A DNA stretch of 64,000 nucleotides, taken from NCBI GenBank assembly GCA_030263275.1, contig SZOR01000003.1:31668-95667 (forward strand), in the 5' to 3' direction. A program made the position numbers and the translations under genes. A model generated the notes under the pieces. The model was not told the origin of the DNA. It saw only the letters and a program-made list of their open reading frames with translations, and made no database searches. Source of the DNA: DSNY01 sp016861185. Its GTDB lineage: Bacteria; Pseudomonadota; Gammaproteobacteria; Burkholderiales; Burkholderiaceae_F. The number at the start of each line of letters is the position of its first letter. The first letter of the stretch is position 1. Below, in pieces: positions 40,312 to 49,599 of the stretch.

Positions 40312-43300
40312 TCAATCCCTGCCGGCGCGCCAGTCGTTCAGCCGCTCCAAGAAGTAGGCGTGCAGCGCCGCGCGCTTGCGCGCGAAGCCGGGGAACGCCG
40401 CGAGGATGTGCGCGAAGTCGTCTGCGCCGAGCCCGTAGGCCTCGGCCACCGCCCGGTTGGCGTTCCACAACGTCGCCCAGGATTCGCGGTCGCCAGCGAT
40501 GTGCTCAATGCCGTCGCGCCACGCCAGCCGCGTCTGCAGGCGCGGCAACTCGGCCGCCACCGCTGCCGCGGGCACCGGCATCGGCAGGATGTAGGTAAAG
40601 CTCACGTGGGTGCCCGCTGTTCGCAGTCGCAGCGCGTAGTCGAAGCACAGCGAGTTCAGCACTGTCGCCGCCGCGTCGGGGTTGACCCGCTCGACGACCA
40701 CGCCGGTGAGCGTGTGCGCTCCGGCCACGCGTTCCGGCAGCACCGCCGCGATGCAGGTCCGCTCGTTGGTGTTGCTCGCGGTCTCGCGAAACACCAGCGT
40801 CGGCTCTGCGCGAGGTGGCTTGCCGTACTTCTGTTCCGCGCGTTCGACCGAAAGCCACCAGCGCACCGGCTTGATGCCGACCACGAACTGATCGATGTGC
40901 TTGCCCTCGAACACCGGCCAGAAGCCGCGTTCGCGCATGCGTTCGATCGTCTCGTCGGGGTCGGCAGGCTCGACGCCGAGCACGGAGTGCGGGGTGTAGA
41001 GCCGACCGGTCGCCGGGTCGGTGAACAGGTCCTTGTCCTCGGCCGAGTTGAAAATCACGTCGTGTGCGCGCCAACTCATCAACCGCACGCCCCAACTGCC
41101 CGGCCCGTCGCCGCCAAGTGTCGGCTTACCCGTGGCCATCTTGCGCACAATCTCCTGGTCGCGCGGGCTGCGGTATTCGAGGAACGCAAGCGTCTCGGGC
41201 GACAGCCGCTCGATCTCTGCGCGGCTGATGCGGACCTGCCACGGCTTCGGACCGTCCGCGTCGAGCTCGGCCACGTCGTGGCGCATGAACGCGGCGGTGA
41301 ATTCGCCTTCGGGCGGCGCCTTGCGGACGACGAGGTTGACGAACTTGTAGCTGCGATGGATCGGGAAGATTTCCTGCCGGTTCTCGAAGCCGTAGAACCG
41401 CTCGATCGTCGCCTCTTCCAGCAGGTATCGCCGGATGCCGACCCAGCCATCCCCGTTGTAGAAGACCGATGGCACCACGAGTCCTGCGGCGCCGCCTAGC
41501 GCCGCCAGCCTCAGCGCGCGATCGACGAAGTATTTCGACAGGTCCTCGTGCGCCGCCTGCGAGCGCGCCTCGGCCAGTGGGAAGTCGCCGCCCGCGCGCA
41601 GCAGCCGCGCGATCGTCTTCGCGCGCTCCTGATAAGCGCGGAACTGCGCCGCCAGATGCGGGTGCCGCGCGTGCAGGTCGCGGATGCGCGCATCGAGCGC
41701 GTTGCCCTTGAACGCGCGAATCAGCGCGTCGACGCGACCGTAGAACTCGTGCTTGCTCGGCAAGACCTTGTCCCACGGGGGATTGCCCAGCACGGCGTCG
41801 AAGCCCGGCCGGTCCGCGAGAAAGACCTCCGGGAATTCCAGCTCCCAATGAAAGAACCGCTCGCGTTCCCGTATCGCTTCGAACTCCTGCCACCACGGGC
41901 GCGACGACGCTTCTGCTTCGAGATCGACCGCCGACATCAGCGCCGGGAACTCGCGCCAGATCGCCGGCAGAAACGGGGCCGCGCTGCGCAGGTCGAGCAG
42001 CAGCCGCGCGTGCGCCATCGTACGTTCGGCACGCCGCAGCCGGTCTTCCTTGTAGGCGTACTCGTCCGGTGTGTCGCCGGGCACCTCCCGCGGCAGCGGC
42101 GCATCGATCAGCCGGCGCTCGTTGAGCGCCTCGTGCAGGCGCTTGCGCAGCTCCGCCTCGAAAAGCCCCCGCGTATGAAGGTCCGCTCGCGCACTCAGGT
42201 TCGGGTCGGGCGGGCTGTCGAAGCGGTCGAGCCAGCTTCCGAGCAGCGAGTTGCCGTTGCGGATGTGATGGGCAAAGAAGCTGAGCGGGCGATCTCCAGC
42301 CAGCGATTCGATCCACAGTGCCACTTGTGCCAACTGCACCGCCGCCGGATTCAGATCGACGCCGAACAGGCACCGTTCGACGATGCGGCGCTTGCACCAG
42401 GCCTCGCCTTCCGTCTCCCAGCGGGCACGCACGTCGTTCGTCAGGGAGCGTTGCGGATGGAACTCAGGCGGAGGATCGCGGCCGCGTTCGCGGCGATAGG
42501 CGGCCAACAGTTCGCGGCCGAGGAAGCGCGCAGCACCGACTAGGAAGTGCCCCGAGCCGCAAGCGATGTCGATTACGCGCAGGCGCTCGATTTCGGCTGC
42601 CGTCTTGCCCCGCGCGAGCGGGCCAAGCGCCTCGCGCACGAGGTAGTCGACCATCGGCGTGGGCGTGTAATACGAGCCGCTCGCCTTGCGCGCCGAACCC
42701 GGCCGGAAGAAGAAGGCGCCGGGTTCCAGCCGGCGCAGAATCTTCAGCGTGGCGCCGCGCTTGAGCGTCGGCTCCGCGGCCTCTTCGTCGTCGCTGTCGT
42801 CGTCGCTCTCTTGATCGTCTTCCGGTTCGCCGGCCTCGTCTTCATCGGCTGCGGCATCGGGATGCAGGTGTGCAGCCGCCGTGCCTTCGACGATCGCCGC
42901 GTCACCGCGCACGACCAGCGACTTCAGTTCGACGAAGCGCACAACCTCCTCGGCGGTCAACGCCAGCTCGCGGCCGTTGATGCTGCACTCGATCAGGGTT
43001 TCCGTCGCTTCGCCCGGCTCGTATTCGAGCAGTCCTTCATAGACGCTTCCCAACTGCTCGATCTCGAGCTCGCGGAACGACACTCGCTCGCGCCCCACAC
43101 CGCGCCGGGGACGCGTCGTCGCCAACGCCAGCAGGATCTGGGCTGTGGTGCGGTCATCGAGCCTCAAGCGACGCAACAACGCGCCTTCTGGCGTTTCATC
43201 GCTGAACAGGCGGCCGCCGCGCGGCGGGATGTTCTCCAGATCGGGCGGGTTGGGCCGGATGCCTTCGTTGAAGATGCGGAACAGCGCGAGCAGGTGGTGC

Positions 43301-44232
43301 CAAAGGCCGTCGCGATTCGCCGGGAGTTGCTCGACTGGCACCTTCAACAGCCGCGTGATGATGGAATCGAGCGAGTAGCTGCGCTGATAGAGCCGATGCG
43401 AAAGCAGCCGCTCGTCGCGCGCCTCGGCGTACAGGATGAACAGCAGGCGATACAGGGCGAGAAAACCGGCATCGCGCAAGTCCCCGAGCTCGGGTGCCGC
43501 GTCGAACGCCTGGGGGCGGCTGCGCGCATCCAGCAGAAAGCCCGCCACAATGCGCTCGGCCGCGTCAAAGACAGCCGCCTTCAAGTCTGCCGAAACCCGA
43601 GCGCTGTGCCGGCGACTTTCCTCCTCGAGCAGATCGATCGGCCGCTTACCATCCGGTGCAGGCAGAAAGTTCTGCGCTGACAGCACGCGGTAGGCCGCAC
43701 CCAGCGAGTCCGCGTCCTGAAGATCGACCAAGGTGCCCAGTGCAAGATCGAAGCTCGCCGCGCGGTTGCCCAGGCCCGGCCGGCGGATCAACCGCAGGAC
43801 CTCGGTGGAAATCATGAACCCGTGATCAAGCCCGCGCGCGATCAACTCGTCTTCCAAGCGCCTGCGCCACTGCCGCGAGTCGATGTCCTCGCTGTCGGGA
43901 CAAAGCAGCACGAACGCGACGGGTGAGCGGGAGTCGGTTGTGCTAGCGACCGAGATCGGTCGAAGCCGCGGCTCGGCTGCGTTCTCGTGCAGATCGAACC
44001 CGAGAAAGTCGAGCAACAGCGGGCGTGCAAACCGCTCCCGGAACCGCGTGAGGTCCAGCTCGGCAACGACGCGCATCGACTCGACCCAGCGCGTAATGCG
44101 CTCAAGCGCCTTGCGGCTCTGTGCCGGCGAGAGACGCGCGCCGCCCGACGTGCGCCCCGCCAGGAGGGTGCCGAGCCAATAGTCGGAAAAAAAGCCGCGG
44201 TGGTTGCGAAGCGACGGCAGCGCCATGGTCAC
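40312..44232 (-). CDS. drmMI: DISARM-type adenine-specific DNA methylase (DrmMI-like)
   Basis: 1306 aa. SAM motif VIDIACGSGHFLVGA (about 553-567) preceded by SGSYYTPTPMVDYL, and catalytic NPPW (about 817-820), the pattern of N6-adenine methylases of the Eco57I/PglX group. QLGSVYEGLLEY and an acidic linker (DEDEAGEPEDDQESDDD) lie before the catalytic domain; a C-terminal target-recognition region follows. A GTG start overlaps the helicase stop (GTGA), with an ATG at 44226 as alternative. Pairing with a SNF2 helicase is the DISARM class 1 arrangement. Confidence 0.75.
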   Translation of the reverse strand: MTMALPSLRNHRGFFSDYWLGTLLAGRTSGGARLSPAQSRKALERITRWVESMRVVAELDLTRFRERFARPLLLDFLGFDLHENAAEPRLRPISVASTTDSRSPVAFVLLCPDSEDIDSRQWRRRLEDELIARGLDHGFMISTEVLRLIRRPGLGNRAASFDLALGTLVDLQDADSLGAAYRVLSAQNFLPAPDGKRPIDLLEEESRRHSARVSADLKAAVFDAAERIVAGFLLDARSRPQAFDAAPELGDLRDAGFLALYRLLFILYAEARDERLLSHRLYQRSYSLDSIITRLLKVPVEQLPANRDGLWHHLLALFRIFNEGIRPNPPDLENIPPRGGRLFSDETPEGALLRRLRLDDRTTAQILLALATTRPRRGVGRERVSFRELEIEQLGSVYEGLLEYEPGEATETLIECSINGRELALTAEEVVRFVELKSLVVRGDAAIVEGTAAAHLHPDAAADEDEAGEPEDDQESDDDSDDEEAAEPTLKRGATLKILRRLEPGAFFFRPGSARKASGSYYTPTPMVDYLVREALGPLARGKTAAEIERLRVIDIACGSGHFLVGAARFLGRELLAAYRRERGRDPPPEFHPQRSLTNDVRARWETEGEAWCKRRIVERCLFGVDLNPAAVQLAQVALWIESLAGDRPLSFFAHHIRNGNSLLGSWLDRFDSPPDPNLSARADLHTRGLFEAELRKRLHEALNERRLIDAPLPREVPGDTPDEYAYKEDRLRRAERTMAHARLLLDLRSAAPFLPAIWREFPALMSAVDLEAEASSRPWWQEFEAIRERERFFHWELEFPEVFLADRPGFDAVLGNPPWDKVLPSKHEFYGRVDALIRAFKGNALDARIRDLHARHPHLAAQFRAYQERAKTIARLLRAGGDFPLAEARSQAAHEDLSKYFVDRALRLAALGGAAGLVVPSVFYNGDGWVGIRRYLLEEATIERFYGFENRQEIFPIHRSYKFVNLVVRKAPPEGEFTAAFMRHDVAELDADGPKPWQVRISRAEIERLSPETLAFLEYRSPRDQEIVRKMATGKPTLGGDGPGSWGVRLMSWRAHDVIFNSAEDKDLFTDPATGRLYTPHSVLGVEPADPDETIERMRERGFWPVFEGKHIDQFVVGIKPVRWWLSVERAEQKYGKPPRAEPTLVFRETASNTNERTCIAAVLPERVAGAHTLTGVVVERVNPDAAATVLNSLCFDYALRLRTAGTHVSFTYILPMPVPAAAVAAELPRLQTRLAWRDGIEHIAGDRESWATLWNANRAVAEAYGLGADDFAHILAAFPGFARKRAALHAYFLERLNDWRAGRD

Positions 44233-47200
44233 GCCGGAGGAAAGACCAACAGAACGCCCAAAGCTTGCGGGTCCGCAGGCTCGTCGACATGAGTGAACCG
44301 GGAGATCTCATCCAGTCTGCGCCGATAGTGTGTCTCGACAGCCGCGCGGCGGGCATTCCATGGCACGGACGTCTCGCGAAACAGCGGAATCTGATCGGCC
44401 GCGCCGGCGCGCTCGAGACGCTCCTCGGCGTCGATTTCTGCCAGACGGTCAACGCGATACAAGGCTGCCTCCTCGCGCATCACGTCCGCGAGCTCGCCAC
44501 GTTGTCGGCGCGCGGCGTCCGCCTGCCTGCGCAATCGATCCCGCGCGGCGCGCATTGCGACCTCCTGCAGCGAGGCAAAGACGGCGGAAAAGGTCCGTTC
44601 GCATTCACCCCACGAGACTTCACCGGGACGGGTGTCGGCGGCGGCAAGCAGTGCGTCGGCGACTGATTGAGCCAGTACCCGGGCCTCGAGATCGACCGCA
44701 ATGCCGAAGGTTTCGCCGATCCCCTCGGGATGAAGCTCGTGGAACGTGAACATCGCAAACGGGCCGCGCTCGGCGAGGGTGTGCTGTCGCGCGGCGATGC
44801 GCGACGCGGTTCCGTTGCGCGCGGGTGTCAACGTCAGTTCCTCGAGCGCGTGATTCGAAACTGCGCGGAACAACGGGTGCAGGCGGTGGACGAACTCGAC
44901 CTCCGTTGCCGGATGTTGAATCGCGATGGATCGCCGAAACGTCACACAGTCGTATCGCGGCTCGACTCCCGGCCCCTGCAAGTGCCGAGGTACGGTCAGT
45001 TTCCACGTGTGAGGCAGCGGGCCGTTCTGCAGCGCACGGTTCAGCACGTCGAGCATCAAGCGTTCGAGCGCCGTGTCGTCTTCGATCATCGGATCGGCCG
45101 AGACCGCATTCGCAAATGGCAGTGCGTCGCGCTGCGCGGGGCCTCCGATCAGAAAGGGGGCGATCTGATAGGCGAATTCCTTCTGCCGCTCCTCAAAAAG
45201 CCGCATCAGGTTCTCGCCAGCGGACTCGCCGGACTCCGCCGAATCGATGCTTCCCAGCACGGATTCGATGCGGCTGCCCTCCAGGATGCCAAGGATGTCC
45301 GGCGTGGACACGCGATCGTCGTGCATCTGGCCGATGCGCTGAACGAGGCGATCGAGGACGCGATCCTCCGGCGAGTCAGGATGGAATAGATAGCGGATGA
45401 CCGGCGGTCGAGTCTGGCCGTGGCGGTCGATGCGACCGTTGCGCTGCTCAAGTCGATTCGGATTCCACGGCAACTCGACGTGATACAGCCGGCAACAGTT
45501 CCTCTGCAGGTTCAGACCCTCGCTGGCGGCATCCGTAGCGAGCAGCAGCCTACAGCCAGGCTCGTGAAACTTGGCGATACGCGCTTTCCGCTGGCTCGGT
45601 GACAGACCTCCGGTCAGTTCGACGAAGGCGTTCTTCAACTGCGGATGATTCGCAAAGGCCTCGCGCAGTGCGACGAGCGTGTCGCGATACTCGGTGAAGA
45701 CGATCGCCTTCTCACCTGGAACCACGAGCACGTCGCGGACCAGATCCTCAATCAGCGCGGCGATCTTTGGGTCGGACTGATCGGCCACTCGATCGATGAG
45801 CTTCTCGACCGCTTTGAGCTGTTTCCTCTCGCTTTCGCGCCGCTTTGCATCGCGCGAAATCGCCGAGCGCACGATGCGAACCGCAGTTCGCTCCGCGCTG
45901 GCTTCGGCAATCGGAAGGTCTCCCTGCAGCTCGCGCACCTCGGCACGCCCCGGCGGGTCCTCCTGCTTGCGGCTCTCCAGCGCCTCCAATCGGTTCTTGA
46001 TCGTTTGCCGAAGTGCGGCCCGGCTCGACAGCATGCGCTTCTTCACGATCTGCATGGCGAAGGAGACGAGATCCGCCTCTTCCGAGCCTGCGGCTGCAGC
46101 GATTGTTTTCGTGCAGTAAGAGGACACGAGCGCAAAGATCTCGCGCTCGTCGTTGCTCAGGCCTCGCACTTCGATTCGCTGCACGGGCAGTCGCACCGGA
46201 AACGCAGGCATCGTGCCGCCGTCCGGCACGGTCTTCACGATCTGGGGCTTCAGGCGGCGGATCATTGACCTCGCGACACGGCGTTGGATGTCCTCGGTGC
46301 GCCCGTGCAGCGTGGCATCGGTCGGCTCGACCAGTTCAAGAAGCGAGCGGAAACTATGCCGATAGCCGTTGTGAGGTGTTGCCGTGAGCAAGATAAGCGA
46401 GCGGGCCGCAGCACGCAGCTTCGGGCCCAGTCTGGCGCGGGCCGTCGAGTAAGGATTAGCCGGCGTGCCCGACTCGGCCAGGTAGTGCGCCTCATCGACG
46501 ACGATGGCGTCCCAGGGCTGAGCGAGCGCGGCCGCGTGCACGTCACGGCGCTTCAGGTATTCGACTGAGGTGACGACGCGATCGAAGTACGCCCAAGGCT
46601 GAATGCCTTCGGAAACGGCAGTCTGCGCCCGGTCAAGCGATGCAGAGTTTTCGATCGGTCGAAACTCGAGGCCGAACTTCTCCCACATCTCGTCGATCCA
46701 CTGCGGGATCAACCCCGGAGGAACGACCAGAAGGATTCGTTTGCCGACGCCCCGCGCGATCAGCTCCAGCAGGCAGATGCCTGCCTCGATGGTCTTGCCG
46801 AGCCCTACGTCGTCCGCGATCAACAAGCTTCGACGTGGGTCGGCGAGCAATCGGGCCAGCGGCGCGAACTGATAGGGCTCGGGAGCGATCCGGCACGCCT
46901 GGAATGCTGAGTAGCGACCCTTTGGAGGCGCCCGCAAGGACACAGCCTCATGCAGTGAGTGCCAGACAGCCAGCGGCGTCACCGACCGCCTGTCAAGCGA
47001 CGGTCCGGCCTCAACGAGTTCCTCAAACTCGTCGGGCGGACACAGCACCTCCAGAGTCTGTTCGGAATCGGGGTCATGCAGTCGGAGGAGCGTGCGATCG
47101 CCGAGCACGACTCGCTCGCGGACACGCCATGGTTGGCCACGCAGAAGGACGCGCTTCAAGTCAGTTCGTTCCGAGCCACGGATTCGGCAGTGCGGCGATT

Positions 47201-47357
47201 CTGCCCGAAGCTCACGGTGTGAGTAGCAGCCGCTCGCGCCGTCGGCGGTAGGCGCGACCAACGTGCCCCGGGCCTCCAGGGTGCGCGTCCAACGCCAAGC
47301 TCGCCATACGGAAGTGGGGGCTCTCCAGCAGGCATGCGGGGCGCACATGAGCGTCAC
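44229..47357 (-). CDS. drmD: SNF2-family helicase (DrmD-like)
   Basis: Up to 1042 aa from a GTG. Walker A LIADDVGLGKTIEAG (about 179-193), DEAH (288-291), ILLTATPHNG, and helicase C SEGLNLQ with RNGRIDRHGQ (about 650). Domain order and length fit DISARM DrmD. The first about 65 residues are low in family character, and homology seems to begin near LKRVLLRGQPWRV, so the true start may be further in. First gene of the island on this strand. Confidence 0.75.
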   Translation of the reverse strand: MTLMCAPHACWRAPTSVWRAWRWTRTLEARGTLVAPTADGASGCYSHRELRAESPHCRIRGSERTDLKRVLLRGQPWRVRERVVLGDRTLLRLHDPDSEQTLEVLCPPDEFEELVEAGPSLDRRSVTPLAVWHSLHEAVSLRAPPKGRYSAFQACRIAPEPYQFAPLARLLADPRRSLLIADDVGLGKTIEAGICLLELIARGVGKRILLVVPPGLIPQWIDEMWEKFGLEFRPIENSASLDRAQTAVSEGIQPWAYFDRVVTSVEYLKRRDVHAAALAQPWDAIVVDEAHYLAESGTPANPYSTARARLGPKLRAAARSLILLTATPHNGYRHSFRSLLELVEPTDATLHGRTEDIQRRVARSMIRRLKPQIVKTVPDGGTMPAFPVRLPVQRIEVRGLSNDEREIFALVSSYCTKTIAAAAGSEEADLVSFAMQIVKKRMLSSRAALRQTIKNRLEALESRKQEDPPGRAEVRELQGDLPIAEASAERTAVRIVRSAISRDAKRRESERKQLKAVEKLIDRVADQSDPKIAALIEDLVRDVLVVPGEKAIVFTEYRDTLVALREAFANHPQLKNAFVELTGGLSPSQRKARIAKFHEPGCRLLLATDAASEGLNLQRNCCRLYHVELPWNPNRLEQRNGRIDRHGQTRPPVIRYLFHPDSPEDRVLDRLVQRIGQMHDDRVSTPDILGILEGSRIESVLGSIDSAESGESAGENLMRLFEERQKEFAYQIAPFLIGGPAQRDALPFANAVSADPMIEDDTALERLMLDVLNRALQNGPLPHTWKLTVPRHLQGPGVEPRYDCVTFRRSIAIQHPATEVEFVHRLHPLFRAVSNHALEELTLTPARNGTASRIAARQHTLAERGPFAMFTFHELHPEGIGETFGIAVDLEARVLAQSVADALLAAADTRPGEVSWGECERTFSAVFASLQEVAMRAARDRLRRQADAARRQRGELADVMREEAALYRVDRLAEIDAEERLERAGAADQIPLFRETSVPWNARRAAVETHYRRRLDEISRFTHVDEPADPQALGVLLVFPPA

Positions 47358-47583
47358 CCTTTCTCGCTCAGGGCGTTCCGTTGCGCAGCTCCAGCCGTAC
47401 GAAAGTGAATGCGTTGATCACAGGGGGAGCGGCACAGCGCAGACCTGCGGCGCCTCTCTTCTTTACGACATCACAGCGCTTGAATGGCCACTCGACCATC
47501 GCCGCGGCGCCACGCAGAAGTTCCGCGACACCGCGGGTGGCTGTATGCCGCACCTAACCGGCCGGTCAGCCGAGGTGTCACAC

Positions 47584-48063
47584 CTACGCGCCCGCCTTCT
47601 TCGCGATCGGCGAGTACATGTCGAGAAGCTGCAGCCGCGTGGCCTGCAGGCGTTCGGAGACGACCTCGAGCAGCCGGTGCATGAAGGCGTAGCCGAAGGC
47701 CGCGTCCTGCTGGCAGGCCTTGATCAGATCGGCGCCCTGGAAGGCGAGCGCAGCGACGCGCTCGAGCGCGCGCGCCTGGAAGTGCTTGCCGCGGCCCATC
47801 AGCATCGCGGACCAGCCGAACTCGTCGCCGCCTCTGAGCGTCTGGATCCGGAACGTATGCCCCGGTGCCGCGATCTCGAGCGCCACCAGCCCCGAGACGA
47901 TCAGATAGAACTCCGAGCACTCGTCGCCCTCGCGGAAGATCACCTGGTCGCGCTCGAACGTCGTTTCGCGCGCCAGCGCCGCGAGCTTGGCGATCTGCGG
48001 TTCGCCGAAGGTCTGCACGAAAGGATGCTTGCGCAGCGCTTGCTCTGCCGTGGCCGTCGTCAT
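47584..48063 (-). CDS. Stand-alone cyclic-nucleotide-binding-domain protein
   Basis: 159 aa from the ATG at 48063 with GGGAGGG upstream. A cNMP-binding beta-roll (REGDECSEFYLIVSGLVALE, GGDEFGWSAML, QARALERVAALAF) is followed by a C-terminal helix, but no helix-turn-helix. So it is unlikely to be a DNA-binding Crp/Fnr regulator despite the fold. It is divergent from nqrA with an Fnr-like dyad between. Function unknown. Confidence 0.82.
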   Translation of the reverse strand: MTTATAEQALRKHPFVQTFGEPQIAKLAALARETTFERDQVIFREGDECSEFYLIVSGLVALEIAAPGHTFRIQTLRGGDEFGWSAMLMGRGKHFQARALERVAALAFQGADLIKACQQDAAFGYAFMHRLLEVVSERLQATRLQLLDMYSPIAKKAGA

Positions 48064-48133
48064 CGCCCTGCCCTCCCTGTGGTCGCCTCCGGTTGATCCC
48101 TGCGAAGCATTCGCCGAAGCGGCGGTGCGGACG

Positions 48134-48147
48134 TTGACACGTGTCAA
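48134..48147. promoter_or_regulatory. Crp/Fnr-family operator (TTGAC-ACGT-GTCAA)
   Basis: A 14-bp perfect palindrome (the spacer ACGT is itself symmetric) between the cNMP-protein gene (77 bp upstream) and nqrA (109 bp upstream). It matches the frd/nfn and nuo sites. Confidence 0.75.
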
Positions 48148-48249
48148 GCCCCCGCGCGAGCGCCGCAATTACGGTTGACGCGATGGCGTCGCGCCGCAGG
48201 TCTACGTGGATCTGCGCATGGCGCGACCGCGCGTCGAAACGAGCCGCCG

Positions 48250-49599
48250 ATGGCGCTGCACACGTCGAAGAAAGGCCTGGACCTGCCGCTCGCCGGCGCG
48301 CCGGCGCTGCAGCTCGATGCTGCGCCTGCGGTTTCGCGCGTCGCGCTGCTCGGTGCCGATTACGTCGGCCTGAAGCCCGCGCTGCTCGTCGAACCCGGCG
48401 CGCGCGTGCGGCGCGGCCAGCCGGTGATCGCCGACAAGAGCAATCCCGGCGTGCAGCTCACCGCGCCGGCCGGCGGCCTCGTCGCCGAGCTGCATCGCGG
48501 CGAGCGGCGCGCCTTCGTCGCGCTGGTGATCGAAGTCGGCCCCGAGGACGCGACAACGGCGAAGTTCGCGCAGCACGACGGCCGCGCGCCGGACGCGTTC
48601 GATGCGCCCGCGCTGCGCGCGTTGCTGCAGGAGTCCGGGCTGTGGGCTGCGCTGCGCACGCGTCCGTTCGGCCGCGTTCCCGCGGCCGACGCAACGCCCG
48701 CGGCGCTGTTCGTCACCGCGACCGACACGCGCCCGCACGCGCCGCCGCCGAACCTCGTGCTCGCCGAACGCGCGGAGGCGTTTCGCACCGGGCTCGCCGC
48801 GCTCGCGCGGCTCGTGCAGCCCGTCTACCTGTGCGTCGCGCCGGACACTACGGTCGATGCGCCGCCCGGCGTGGAGGTCGAGACCTTCTCCGGGCCGCAT
48901 CCCGCGGGCAATGTCGGCTGGCACATCCACCGGCTGCTGCCGGTGCACGCCAGGCGCAGCGTCTGGCATATCGGCTATCAGGACGTCGTCGCGATCGGAC
49001 ATCTGCTCGCCACCGGCGAGCTCGACGTCTCGCGCGTGATTTCGCTCGCGGGTCCGGGCATCGCACGGCCGCGGCTGCTGCGCACGCGCAGCGGCGCTTC
49101 GACCGACGAGATCGTCGCCGGCGAACTCGTAGAAGGCGAGCAGCGCGTGATCTCCGGCTCCGTGCTCGACGGCCGCACGGCGCGCGGCGCGGCCGAGGGC
49201 TATCTGGGCCGCTACCACCTGCAGATCGCCGCACTGCCCGAGGGGCGCACGCGCGAGCTGTTCGGCTTCATCGCGCCGGGCGCGGAGAAGTTCTCGGTGA
49301 CCGGCGCCGTGCTCGGGGCGTTCCGCCGCGCGCACCGCTTCGTCTTTTCGACGTCGACCAACGGCGCGCCGCGCGCGATGGTGCCGATCGGCACCTACGA
49401 ACGCGTGCTGCCGTTCGACATGCTGCCGACCTTCCTGCTGCGCGCGCTGATCACCGGCGAGGACGAGCGCGCCGCGGAACTCGGCGCGCTCGAGCTGGAC
49501 GAGGACGATCTCGCGCTCGCGACCTACGTCTGCCCCGGCAAGTACGAATACGGCCCGCTGCTGCGCGCCGCGCTCGAACGCCTGCGCAAGGAACACTGA
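48250..49599 (+). CDS. nqrA: Na+-translocating NADH:quinone reductase subunit A
   Basis: 449 aa soluble subunit. The N-terminal KKGLDLPLAGAP and NPGVQLTAPAGG resemble RnfC, followed by GNVGWHIHRLLPV and FIAPGAEKFSVTG. Quinone-interacting subunit of Nqr. A weak RBS precedes the ATG. The stop overlaps the nqrB ATG. Confidence 0.94.
   Translation: MALHTSKKGLDLPLAGAPALQLDAAPAVSRVALLGADYVGLKPALLVEPGARVRRGQPVIADKSNPGVQLTAPAGGLVAELHRGERRAFVALVIEVGPEDATTAKFAQHDGRAPDAFDAPALRALLQESGLWAALRTRPFGRVPAADATPAALFVTATDTRPHAPPPNLVLAERAEAFRTGLAALARLVQPVYLCVAPDTTVDAPPGVEVETFSGPHPAGNVGWHIHRLLPVHARRSVWHIGYQDVVAIGHLLATGELDVSRVISLAGPGIARPRLLRTRSGASTDEIVAGELVEGEQRVISGSVLDGRTARGAAEGYLGRYHLQIAALPEGRTRELFGFIAPGAEKFSVTGAVLGAFRRAHRFVFSTSTNGAPRAMVPIGTYERVLPFDMLPTFLLRALITGEDERAAELGALELDEDDLALATYVCPGKYEYGPLLRAALERLRKEH

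Noticed and set aside
31705..47357. Calling the island a complete DISARM system
   Set aside because: Separate drmA, drmB and drmC are not present; only drmD- and drmMI-like genes are supported.
47584..48063. The cNMP protein as the Fnr regulator that binds the TTGAC boxes
   Set aside because: There is no helix-turn-helix after the beta-roll, so it cannot be assumed to bind DNA.
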